DNA of 5,202 nt from Candidatus Scatomorpha merdipullorum (GCA_018716795.1 DVJK01000046.1:1-5202), one strand, 5' to 3'. Counted from the stretch's first letter, positions 1 to 5,202 are shown. Notes: a model not told the origin generated them from the sequence alone. Made by a program: numbers and translations.

Positions 1-501
1 CTGCGCGAGATGGGCGTCGGCGTCACCGCGTATGAGGACTCCGTCGTGGTCAAGAGCTCGGGCAGGCTCCGCAGGGTCAACATCAAGACCATGCCCTATC
101 CCGGCTTCCCGACGGATATGCAGCCGCAGTTCGCCGCGGCGCTCTGCCTCGCCAACGGGCGGAGCGTCATAACCGAGGGCATATACGACAACCGCTTCAA
201 ATACATGACCGAGCTGCGCAAGATGGGCGCCCAGGTCGACGTCGACGGCCGCACCGCCGCGATAGACGGCGTGGACGGCCTCAGCGGCGCGCCCGTGGCG
301 GCCTGCGACCTGCGCGCGGGCGCGGCCATGGTCATCGCGGGCCTCTCCGCCTCCGGCACCACCGAGGTGGAGGACATACACTACATCGAACGCGGCTATG
401 AGGACTTCGTCGGCAAGCTGCGCGGGATAGGCGCGGATATCAGCCTCGTCGACATGCCGGACGAGCCGGAGCGCGCGGCCGCTCCCCAGCTGGTCTGCTG
501 A
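1..501 (+). CDS. murA: UDP-N-acetylglucosamine 1-carboxyvinyltransferase (MurA), C-terminal part, 5' end outside window
   Basis: MurA transfers enolpyruvate from PEP to UDP-GlcNAc, the first committed step of peptidoglycan synthesis in the cytoplasm. The frame is open from base 1, so the gene starts upstream; 166 residues are visible and end at TGA 499-501. Numbering visible residues from base 1, PGFPTDMQ carries Asp39, YDNRF carries Arg65, DLRAGAA carries Arg105 and IERGYE carries Arg131. Their spacing (26, 40, 26) matches Asp305, Arg331, Arg371 and Arg397 of E. coli MurA, so about 266 N-terminal residues are missing, including the PEP-reactive Cys115 loop. Fosfomycin sensitivity therefore cannot be judged. 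The C-terminus runs roughly a dozen residues past the E. coli end. The stop overlaps the next start as TGATG, suggesting co-translation with walJ. The family call is near certain; MurAA versus MurAB-type paralogue cannot be decided from this part. Confidence 0.96.
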   Translation: MREMGVGVTAYEDSVVVKSSGRLRRVNIKTMPYPGFPTDMQPQFAAALCLANGRSVITEGIYDNRFKYMTELRKMGAQVDVDGRTAAIDGVDGLSGAPVAACDLRAGAAMVIAGLSASGTTEVEDIHYIERGYEDFVGKLRGIGADISLVDMPDEPERAAAPQLVC

Positions 502-1289
502 TGCGCGTAACCGTATTCGCAAGCGGCTCCACGGGCAACTGTGCCCTCGCCGAGGCGGGAAGGGCGCGCATACTCGTGGACGACGGCATTTCCCTGCGCC
601 GCCTCAAGGGCTTCCTCACCCCGATGGGCCTCGCGCCTGACATGCTTGACGCCGTCTTCATCACGCACGAGCACAGCGACCACATAAGCGGACTGCGGAT
701 GCTGCTCAAGTATCACGGCGTGCGCGTCTGCGCCGAGCGCGGCGTGGCGGTCCGCCTCGCCGGCATACTGCCGGAGGCGGAGGAGTACATAATTCCCATT
801 CGGGCAGGGGAGAGCGCCGAGATTGCCGGCGTCAGCCTCAGGCCCTTCGAGACGCTTCACGACACACCCCGCTCCGCGGGCCTGCGCATAGACTCCGCCG
901 AGGGCGCGCTGGGCTTCTGCACGGACCTCGGCTCGGTGACGGACGAGGTGAAGAGCGCCCTCGCTGGCGTGCGTGCGGCGCTCATAGAGACGAATCACGA
1001 CGTGCAGATGCTCCGCGACGGGCCGTATCCCGCCGCTTTGAAGCGGCGCATCCTCTCCGAGCGCGGACATCTCTCAAACGAGGAGGGCGCGGCCCTCGCC
1101 GTTTTCCTCGCGCAGAACGGGGCCGAGACGCTTATCCTCGGCCACATCAGCCGCGAGAACAACACGCCCGGCCGGGCGCTGAACGTCGTATCCGACGCGC
1201 TCAGCCGCGCGGGCCTGGAGGTCAGCCTGTTCTGCGCGCCCGTGCTCGGGCCGCTCTCCGCGGAGGCGCTTGAGAGATGCCCGGCCTGA
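501..1289 (+). CDS. walJ: MBL-fold metallo-hydrolase of the WalJ/YycJ family
   Basis: A 262-residue metallo-beta-lactamase-fold hydrolase, probably cytoplasmic (no signal peptide or membrane segment). Visible motifs are an N-terminal ASGSTGN loop (residues 8-13), the metal-binding HEHSDH at 56-61, His120-Asp121, Asp142, an IETNHD stretch at 162-167, GHLSN at 189-193 and a C-terminal GHISREN at 214-220. This order and the length fit YycJ/WalJ, whose gene in B. subtilis lies in the walRK cluster close to rlmH; the family is described as a dsDNA exonuclease-like hydrolase that influences wall and DNA homeostasis. That function is taken from the family; the sequence shows only an intact metal site. 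The ATG shares a base with the murA stop (TGATG) and has no clear Shine-Dalgarno site, so its translation probably depends on ribosomes finishing murA. Its last 13 bases overlap rlmH. No walR or walK gene is visible beside it. Confidence 0.92.
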   Translation: MRVTVFASGSTGNCALAEAGRARILVDDGISLRRLKGFLTPMGLAPDMLDAVFITHEHSDHISGLRMLLKYHGVRVCAERGVAVRLAGILPEAEEYIIPIRAGESAEIAGVSLRPFETLHDTPRSAGLRIDSAEGALGFCTDLGSVTDEVKSALAGVRAALIETNHDVQMLRDGPYPAALKRRILSERGHLSNEEGAALAVFLAQNGAETLILGHISRENNTPGRALNVVSDALSRAGLEVSLFCAPVLGPLSAEALERCPA

Positions 1290-1759
1290 GCTTCGTCTTC
1301 GTCGGCAGGATGAAGGAGCCGCACTTCGAGGCGGCCTTCGCCGAATATATGAAGCGCCTCGGCGGCTACGCGAAGTGCGAGCTGCGCGAGATTGCCGAGC
1401 AGCGCCTGGGCGAAAAGCCCTCGGAGCGCGAAATTGCCGCGGCGCTCGAGCGCGAAGCGCGGGAGATTGAGCGCGCGATACCCAGGGGCGCGTACCTCTG
1501 CGCGATGTGCGTCGAGGGAGAGCAGCGCTCGAGCGAGGAGCTGGCCAAGCTTTTCCGCGAGCTGGATTCGCGCGGCGTGGGCAGGATATGCTTCCTCGTC
1601 GGCGGCTCCTACGGGCTCGACGCGGCGCTCAAAAAGCGCGCGGATTTGCGCCTTTCCATGTCTAAAATGACCTTCCCGCACCATTTGGCGCGCGTCATGC
1701 TCGCCGAACAGGCGTACAGGGCCTTCACCATAAACGCCGGCAAACGCTATCACAAATGA
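1277..1759 (+). CDS. rlmH: 23S rRNA (pseudouridine-1915-N3)-methyltransferase RlmH
   Basis: RlmH is a small SPOUT-class methyltransferase that uses SAM to methylate pseudouridine 1915 in helix 69 of 23S rRNA, acting on assembled 70S ribosomes as a homodimer. The 160-residue length matches the family (155-159 in E. coli and S. aureus). Visible hallmarks are the N-terminal FVGRMKEP (8-15), the SAM-binding knot loop FLVGGSYGL (106-114), the SMSKMTFPHHLAR segment (127-139), EQAYRAF (144-150) and the C-terminal YHK (158-160). The usual basic-GEP sequence before YH is AGKR here, which is within normal variation. The start at 1277 is supported by GGAGG at 1262-1266, ten bases upstream, and by the correct N-terminus. 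It overlaps walJ by 13 bases, so the two are coupled. The walJ-rlmH neighbourhood is widespread in Bacillota. Confidence 0.97.
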   Translation: MPGLSFVFVGRMKEPHFEAAFAEYMKRLGGYAKCELREIAEQRLGEKPSEREIAAALEREAREIERAIPRGAYLCAMCVEGEQRSSEELAKLFRELDSRGVGRICFLVGGSYGLDAALKKRADLRLSMSKMTFPHHLARVMLAEQAYRAFTINAGKRYHK

Positions 1760-1764
1760 CCGGC

Positions 1765-1772
1765 AGAAAGGA
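1765..1772 (+). promoter_or_regulatory. Ribosome binding site that fixes the start of the DUF2007-like gene
   Basis: AGAAAGGA lies seven bases before the ATG at 1780. The earlier in-frame ATG at 1756, which overlaps the rlmH stop as ATGA, would add eight residues (MTGRKDTC) that do not look like protein family sequence and are encoded by this ribosome binding site itself. The start at 1780 is therefore preferred. Confidence 0.75.
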
Positions 1773-1779
1773 TACTTGT

Positions 1780-2100
1780 ATGAGCGAACCTAAGCTCGAA
1801 TGGGGCCGGGGCGAGATGCCCGGCGAGCTGGCAGAGCGCTGGCCCAGGGAGGAGGACGGGAGCTATGTCCCGGCCGCCTACCTCACCACCTGCACGCAGC
1901 TGGATTTGGGCGACGCCATCCTGACCGGCGTGCTGGACTCCTGCGGCATACCTTTCTTTAAGCGTTTCCCGCATTACGGCGGGTTTGGCAACCTGATGCT
2001 CGGCATGAGCGCCGAGGGCGTCGACATATACGTGCCCGAGACCATGCTCGATGAAGCCAAAAATATTTTAGAAGGAGAGTCCGAAGATGAGGAGCTATAA
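1780..2100 (+). CDS. DUF2007-like small protein (putative signal-transducing protein), function unknown
   Basis: A 106-residue soluble, acidic protein. Its core from about residue 34 to 98 resembles the DUF2007 fold: a strand (YLTTCTQ), a helix that begins LGDAILTGVLDSCGIP (43-58), a glycine-rich loop at 67-76, a strand VDIYVPE (81-87) and a helix DEAKNIL (91-97). This is the usual layout of a small ferredoxin-like or PII-like domain in which a residue pair near the helix end (CGIPFF) is typical. The C-terminus is very acidic (EGESEDEEL). No catalytic residues or membrane segments are visible, and the biochemical role of the family is not known. The start at 1780 is chosen for its Shine-Dalgarno site; a start at 1756 overlapping the rlmH stop is possible but less likely. 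It overlaps the phosphoglucomutase start by 14 bases, so it is co-expressed with it. The domain name is my recognition of the pattern and would need a profile search. Confidence 0.72.
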   Translation: MSEPKLEWGRGEMPGELAERWPREEDGSYVPAAYLTTCTQLDLGDAILTGVLDSCGIPFFKRFPHYGGFGNLMLGMSAEGVDIYVPETMLDEAKNILEGESEDEEL

Positions 2101-3823
2101 GGAAGAATACCAGTATTGGCTGGACAGCCCCGCGCTCAATGAGGAGGAGTGGAAGGAGCTCTCGGCCATCGCGGACGACGAGAAGGAGATTGAGAGCCGC
2201 TTCTACGCCCCGCTCGAGTTCGGCACCGCCGGGCTGCGCGGCGTCATGGCCACAGGCCTCAACCGCATGAACGTCCACGTCGTGCGCTGGGCCACCCAGG
2301 CCTTCGCCGAGGTCGTCAAGGCCGAGGGCGAGGAGGCCATGAAGAAGGGCGTCGTTGTCTGCTTCGACTGCCGCCTCAACTCCGCGCGCTTTGCCCATGA
2401 GGCCGCGAGCGTCATGGCCGCCAACGGCGTCCACGTGCGCATCTTTGACGAGCTTCGCCCCACGCCTGAGCTGAGCTTCGCCGTGCTGCACTACGGCGCA
2501 CAGGCCGGCATAAACATAACCGCCAGCCACAACCCGCGCGAATATAACGGCTACAAGGTCTATTGGTCCGACGGCGCCCAGCTCCCGCCGCAGCACGCCG
2601 CCGCCGTCGCCGAGAAGATGGGGCAGCTCGACCTCTTCAAGGACGTCAAGCTCATGGACTTCGGCGCGGCCGTCGAGGCCGGGCTTATAGAGACCATCGG
2701 CGCCGAGACCGACGAGGCCTTCCTCGCCGAGGTCATGAAGATGTCCGTCAACTCCGCCGTCGTGCGCGAGGTGGCCGACGACTTTAAGATTGTGTACACA
2801 CCCTTCCACGGCGCGGGCCACAAGCTCGTCCCCGAGGCGCTGCGCCGCCTCGGCGTCAAGCACCTCTATCCCGAGCCGAAGCAGATGGTGATAGACGGCA
2901 ACTTCCCCACGGTCAAGAGCCCGAACCCGGAGAATCCCGAGGGCTTCTACCTCGCCGTCGACCTCGCAAAGCAGGTGGGCAGCGACCTTATCATCGGCAC
3001 CGACCCGGACAGCGACCGCGTCGGCACCATGGTGCGCGGCAGTGACGGGGAATACCGCACGATAACCGGCAACCAGATGGGCGTCCTCCTGCTGGACTAC
3101 ATCATAAACGCCCGCAACGAGACCGGCACCATGCCCGCCAACCCCGCCTTCCTCAAGACCATCGTCACCACGAACATGGGCCGCGAGGTCGCCGAGCGCA
3201 ACGGCATCCACGTCGACGAGACCTTCACCGGCTTCAAGTTCATGGCCGAGAAGCTCGCCGAGTATAAGCGCGACGGCTCCTATAACTACCTGCTCGCCTA
3301 TGAGGAGAGCTATGGCTACATGGTCGGCGACTATGTCCGCGACAAGGACGCCGTCACCGCCAGCATGCTCATCGCCGAGATGGCCGCGAGCTATTTCAAG
3401 AAGGGCATGACCCTCGCCGACGCGCTCGAGGCGCTCTATGAGAAGTACGGCTTCTTCGGCGAGCTCACGATGAACCTCGTCATGCCCGGCCTCGACGGCC
3501 TGGAGAAGATGCGCAATATCATGGCCAGGCTGCGCGCCCAGCCGCCGAAGGAGATTGGCGGCGAGGCCGTCCTCGGCATGCGCGACTATCAGAGCGGCAC
3601 GGTCTCCGTGGCGGAGCTCGGCGTCGTGGGCAAGACTCCGATTGCCGGCAGCAATGTGCTCTACTTCGAGCTGGCCGACGGCACCGCCTTCATCGTCCGC
3701 CCGAGCGGCACGGAGCCGAAGATAAAGGTGTACATCCTTGCCCAGGGCGAGAGCCACGCCGACTGCGACGGGCGCATCGCCCGCTATAAGGCCTTCGCCG
3801 AGACCATCCCGAGCATGGCCTGA
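2087..3823 (+). CDS. pgcA: Phospho-sugar mutase (alpha-phosphoglucomutase / phosphomannomutase, PgcA type)
   Basis: A cytoplasmic 578-residue enzyme of the alpha-D-phosphohexomutase superfamily, expected to interconvert glucose-6-phosphate and glucose-1-phosphate (possibly also mannose phosphates) through a phosphoserine and a 1,6-bisphosphate intermediate, feeding UDP-glucose, glycolipid and wall polysaccharide synthesis. All four signature regions are intact: EFGTAGLRG (44-52) near the N-terminus, the catalytic TASHNP loop with Ser147, the Mg2+ loop DPDSDR with Asp306, Asp308 and Asp310, the sugar-binding EESYG (406-410), and the phosphate-binding RPSGTEP (538-544). The length matches B. 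subtilis PgcA (about 580) better than the 450-residue GlmM/ManB group. GlmM is unlikely because GlmM carries a different serine loop context and is shorter. The start has a strong GAAGGAGA (2071-2078) eight bases upstream. Substrate preference between glucose and mannose cannot be read from sequence alone. Confidence 0.95.
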   Translation: MRSYKEEYQYWLDSPALNEEEWKELSAIADDEKEIESRFYAPLEFGTAGLRGVMATGLNRMNVHVVRWATQAFAEVVKAEGEEAMKKGVVVCFDCRLNSARFAHEAASVMAANGVHVRIFDELRPTPELSFAVLHYGAQAGINITASHNPREYNGYKVYWSDGAQLPPQHAAAVAEKMGQLDLFKDVKLMDFGAAVEAGLIETIGAETDEAFLAEVMKMSVNSAVVREVADDFKIVYTPFHGAGHKLVPEALRRLGVKHLYPEPKQMVIDGNFPTVKSPNPENPEGFYLAVDLAKQVGSDLIIGTDPDSDRVGTMVRGSDGEYRTITGNQMGVLLLDYIINARNETGTMPANPAFLKTIVTTNMGREVAERNGIHVDETFTGFKFMAEKLAEYKRDGSYNYLLAYEESYGYMVGDYVRDKDAVTASMLIAEMAASYFKKGMTLADALEALYEKYGFFGELTMNLVMPGLDGLEKMRNIMARLRAQPPKEIGGEAVLGMRDYQSGTVSVAELGVVGKTPIAGSNVLYFELADGTAFIVRPSGTEPKIKVYILAQGESHADCDGRIARYKAFAETIPSMA

Positions 3824-3844
3824 GCGGAAAGCAGCCTATAACCC

Positions 3845-3874
3845 GGGCCGGGGCGGCGCAAGCCGCCCCGGCTC
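3845..3874 (+). terminator. Strong GC-rich hairpin with GCAA tetraloop, no U-tract (atypical terminator or processing element)
   Basis: An 11-bp perfect stem (3847-3857 with 3862-3872), extendable by a G-U and a G-C pair to 13 bp, closes on a GCAA loop, a GNRA-type tetraloop. It begins 21 bases after the phosphoglucomutase stop. The 3' side runs into CTCTCAATCC, with no run of T, so it does not meet the standard intrinsic terminator model. It may still attenuate read-through, or protect the 3' end of the upstream mRNA, partly uncoupling the upstream operon from the ChrA genes. The rest of the 81-base gap holds only a ribosome binding site and no convincing promoter. Confidence 0.45.
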
Positions 3875-3885
3875 TCAATCCGCGC

Positions 3886-3894
3886 AAAAGGAAA
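3886..3894 (+). promoter_or_regulatory. Ribosome binding site of the first ChrA gene
   Basis: AAAAGGAAA precedes the ATG at 3905. The AGGA core (3889-3892) leaves 12 bases to the start, somewhat longer than the best spacing of 7-9, so initiation may be moderate. No better start codon is nearby, and the N-terminus from 3905 matches the family. Confidence 0.6.
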
Positions 3895-3904
3895 GCACAG
3901 CACT

Positions 3905-4468
3905 ATGAAAGAATACTTACAGCTCTTCTGGGCCTTCATGAAGGTGGGGGCCCTGACCTTCGGCGGCGGCTACGCCATGCTGCCGATACTCCAGCGCGAC
4001 ATAGTCGAGCACTATAAGTGGGCCAGCGAGGAGGAGGTCATGGACTATTACGCCATGGCCCAGTGCCTGCCCGGCATCATAATGGTCAACACCTCGACCT
4101 TCATCGGCCAGAAGCGCAAGGGCACCCTCGGCGGCTTCGTCGCGGGCTTCGCCTCCACGGTGCCGAGCCTCGTTATCATCACCGTAATAGCCATGTTCCT
4201 CGACCGCTTTGCCGAGTATCCGGTGGTGCAGAACGCCTTCGCGGGCATCCGTGCCTGCGTCGTCGTGCTCATAATCAACGCCGTCGTCAAGCTCTGGAAG
4301 AGCGCCGTTGTCGACTGGAAGGCGCTTGTCATTGTCTTCCTGCCCGTCTTCGCGCTGAGCGCCTTCACAAGCGCCTCGCCGATACTGCTCGTCGTGGCCG
4401 CGGCCATAGCGGGCATAGCCATAACCCTTATCTCCGACAAAGTCAAGAGGGGAGGCGAGGCGAAATGA
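3905..4468 (+). CDS. Chromate transporter family (CHR domain), short-chain half 1
   Basis: A 187-residue integral membrane protein made of a single CHR domain. An N-terminal amphipathic/membrane helix carries KVGALTFGGGYAMLP (13-27), the signature of the family; a second conserved loop is QCLPGIIMVNTSTFIG (53-68). Hydrophobic segments lie at about 75-98, 111-131, 138-155 and 159-176, ending in a basic tail (KVKRGG). Short-chain CHR proteins are encoded as adjacent pairs, as with YwrB/YwrA of B. subtilis where both halves are needed for chromate export; full-length ChrA is a fusion of two such halves with opposite membrane orientation. The neighbour at 4465 is the matching partner, joined by ATGA, so this pair probably forms a heterodimer. 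Chromate as the natural substrate is a family label and not shown here; in a gut-type anaerobe another oxyanion, such as sulfate-like anions, is plausible. No chromate regulator is visible. Confidence 0.92.
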   Translation: MKEYLQLFWAFMKVGALTFGGGYAMLPILQRDIVEHYKWASEEEVMDYYAMAQCLPGIIMVNTSTFIGQKRKGTLGGFVAGFASTVPSLVIITVIAMFLDRFAEYPVVQNAFAGIRACVVVLIINAVVKLWKSAVVDWKALVIVFLPVFALSAFTSASPILLVVAAAIAGIAITLISDKVKRGGEAK

Positions 4469-5061
4469 CCTACGCGCTGCTTTTGCTCGAGCTCTTCTGG
4501 GAGTTTTTGAAGATAGGCGTCTTCGCCGTCGGCGGAGGCATGGCCACGCTGCCCTTCCTATACGACCTCGGCGAAAAGACCGCCTGGTTCACCTCGGCCC
4601 AGGTGCTCGACATGCTCGCCGTCAGCGAGAGCACGCCCGGCCCGATAGGCATCAACATGGCCACATATGTGGGCTACACCGTCGGCGGCATCCCCGGCGC
4701 TATACTCGCCACGCTGGGCACGATACTCCCGGGCCTCATACTCGTCATAGTGCTGGCCAAATTCCTCGCCAGGTTCCACGACAACCGCTTCGTCAACGCC
4801 GCCTTCTACGGCCTGCGCCCCGCCTCCACGGCCCTGATTGCCGCCGCGGGCATAGGCGTCCTGGGCGAGAGCCTTTTTAACCCTTCGCTCTTTGAGGAGA
4901 CCGGCAATATTGCCGATTTCTTCTCAGTCGGCCCGATTGTCCTCGCCATCGTGATATGGGTCATGACGAATTTCATAAAGCCGACCAAGAAATGGCACCC
5001 GGTAATCTATATCGCCGCCAGCGCGGTCATAGGCATCGCCTTCAAGCTCGGCGGAGTTTAA
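4465..5061 (+). CDS. Chromate transporter family (CHR domain), short-chain half 2
   Basis: A 198-residue membrane protein and partner of the preceding gene. KIGVFAVGGGMATLP (16-30) and STPGPIGINMATYVGY (56-71) are the CHR signature regions, with the PGP motif intact where half 1 has LPG. Further hydrophobic stretches cover about 74-99, 116-135, 154-171 and 179-195. The start at 4465 is chosen because it restores the conserved N-terminal helix, has GGGGAGG at 4449-4455 nine bases upstream, and overlaps the previous stop as ATGA. The same frame is open further upstream to 4018, but that stretch is Arg/His-rich shadow sequence inside half 1. A loop of about 20 residues (137-156) between membrane segments is unlike half 1, so the two halves are diverged and not recent duplicates. 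An intrinsic terminator follows the stop by ten bases. Confidence 0.92.
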   Translation: MTYALLLLELFWEFLKIGVFAVGGGMATLPFLYDLGEKTAWFTSAQVLDMLAVSESTPGPIGINMATYVGYTVGGIPGAILATLGTILPGLILVIVLAKFLARFHDNRFVNAAFYGLRPASTALIAAAGIGVLGESLFNPSLFEETGNIADFFSVGPIVLAIVIWVMTNFIKPTKKWHPVIYIAASAVIGIAFKLGGV

Positions 5062-5071
5062 AGCAAGGCCG

Positions 5072-5105
5072 AAAATACCCGTCTCAACTGAGACGGGTAT
5101 TTTTT
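5072..5105 (+). terminator. Intrinsic (Rho-independent) terminator after the ChrA pair
   Basis: A perfect 14-bp stem (5072-5085 with 5090-5103), with core TACCCGTCTC, closes on an AACT loop and runs into six T (5100-5105). Because the stem begins with AAAA and ends in TTTT it could also work in the other direction, but no minus-strand gene is seen. It ends transcription of the ChrA genes and insulates the promoter that follows. Confidence 0.93.
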
Positions 5106-5116
5106 ACAATTTGCTC

Positions 5117-5145
5117 TTGAAAAGTAATTACAAAAATGTTATGAT
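5117..5145 (+). promoter_or_regulatory. Strong housekeeping-type promoter facing the right edge
   Basis: TTGAAA (5117-5122) and TATGAT (5140-5145) are each one base off the sigma-A/sigma-70 consensus and sit exactly 17 bases apart. TG at 5137-5138 makes it an extended -10. The surrounding 55 bases are strongly AT-rich, in sharp contrast to the rest of the window, and directly follow a terminator, so this is a new transcription unit. The start point should fall at about 5152. An 8-base palindrome, GTAATTAC, lies in the spacer. Confidence 0.85.
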
Positions 5146-5154
5146 GAAGTAACA

Positions 5155-5202
5155 ATGCTGATTCTCGCCGCGGCGCTGCTCGGGATGATTGCAAACCCGG
5201 GA
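5155..5202 (+). CDS. Possible start of a hydrophobic protein, truncated by the window end
   Basis: An ATG at 5155 opens a frame of 16 codons that reaches the last base: MLILAAALLGMIANPG. The peptide is hydrophobic, like the beginning of a membrane segment or signal sequence, but has no basic N-terminal residues. There is no Shine-Dalgarno site, and the predicted transcription start (about 5152) leaves at most a few untranslated bases, so translation would be leaderless. The true gene could equally begin further right, with this segment being 5' untranslated RNA or the start of a non-coding RNA. The evidence is position after a strong promoter only. Confidence 0.3.
   Translation, partial: MLILAAALLGMIANPG

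Noticed and set aside
396..1753. Long minus-strand open frames opposite walJ and rlmH (396-1070 and 995-1753)
   Set aside because: They lie wholly over well-supported + strand genes, have biased composition and show no family motif; they are shadows of GC-rich coding sequence.
1756..1779. Start of the DUF2007-like gene at ATG 1756 overlapping the rlmH stop
   Set aside because: There is no ribosome binding site before it, and the extra eight codons cover the Shine-Dalgarno site of the better start at 1780.
1958..3757. A 599-codon open frame on the minus strand opposite the phosphoglucomutase gene
   Set aside because: The frame is open because codons with G or C at the third position give few stops when read in reverse in GC-rich DNA. 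The product is low-complexity (rich in Ala, His, Val, Gly, Leu, Glu, Asp) with no recognisable family, while the + strand has all catalytic motifs of the mutase.
3837..3842. TATAAC as a -10 box for the ChrA genes
   Set aside because: The sequence 17 bases upstream (CATGGC) is nothing like a -35 box and no TG precedes it, so one hexamer alone is not enough.
4018..4464. Upstream extension of the second ChrA gene to a start at 4018
   Set aside because: The added 149 residues are Arg/His-rich out-of-frame sequence within the first ChrA gene. The start at 4465 has a ribosome binding site and the conserved N-terminus.
1..5202. Absence of CTAG as a second avoided word
   Set aside because: CTAG also appears to be missing, but it is rare in most bacteria and requires rare codons in GC-rich genes, so its absence is not informative in the way GATC is.
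1..5202. CRISPR array, insertion sequence, tRNA or rRNA gene
   Set aside because: No spaced direct repeats, transposase motifs, terminal inverted repeats or tRNA-like cloverleaf sequences were seen; nearly all bases belong to the seven recognised genes.

Overview
This 5.2 kb window is a dense, single-strand (+) stretch of core bacterial chromosome, roughly 65% GC by my estimate. It looks like a high-GC member of the Clostridia (Bacillota), possibly an Oscillospiraceae-like gut anaerobe. That placement is an inference. It rests on the WalJ-RlmH gene pair typical of Bacillota, a MurA of the Gram-positive type, purine-rich AGGAGG-like ribosome binding sites, a PgcA-type phosphoglucomutase of about 580 residues, a split ChrA pair, and heavy use of the Ile codon ATA despite the high GC.

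Layout. Positions 1-501 hold the C-terminal part of murA (peptidoglycan precursor synthesis). It is followed by walJ (MBL-fold hydrolase, 501-1289), rlmH (23S rRNA methyltransferase, 1277-1759), a small DUF2007-like protein (1780-2100) and a phosphoglucomutase/phosphomannomutase (2087-3823). Three of the four junctions overlap (TGATG, 13 bases, 14 bases) and the fourth is a 20-base gap with a strong Shine-Dalgarno site. The five genes therefore read as one translationally coupled operon. An 81-base gap with a strong GC-rich hairpin capped by GCAA separates it from two half-size chromate-transporter-family genes (3905-4468 and 4465-5061), which overlap by ATGA. A textbook intrinsic terminator (5072-5105) closes this pair. 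It is followed by an AT-rich segment with a near-consensus promoter (TTGAAA-17-TATGAT, extended -10) that fires off the right end of the window. The first possible start codon there, at 5155, would give a leaderless or nearly leaderless message. No stretch over 300 bases lacks a gene.

Functionally the first operon joins cell-envelope precursor supply (MurA, and the sugar-phosphate mutase that makes glucose-1-phosphate or a related sugar phosphate), a WalJ hydrolase linked to wall and DNA homeostasis in Bacillota, and ribosome maturation (RlmH). The ChrA pair is a separate membrane transport unit.

The most unusual signal is not a gene. The tetranucleotide GATC does not occur once in 5202 bases, where about 17 would be expected from composition. 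Synonymous codon choice appears bent to achieve this: by hand count, Ile ATC is used in about half of the positions where the preceding base is not G, but in none of 22 positions where it is G. This points to long-term selection against GATC, as expected from a GATC-specific restriction or methylation system elsewhere in the genome or its mobile pool. I found no new gene system encoded in the window itself.
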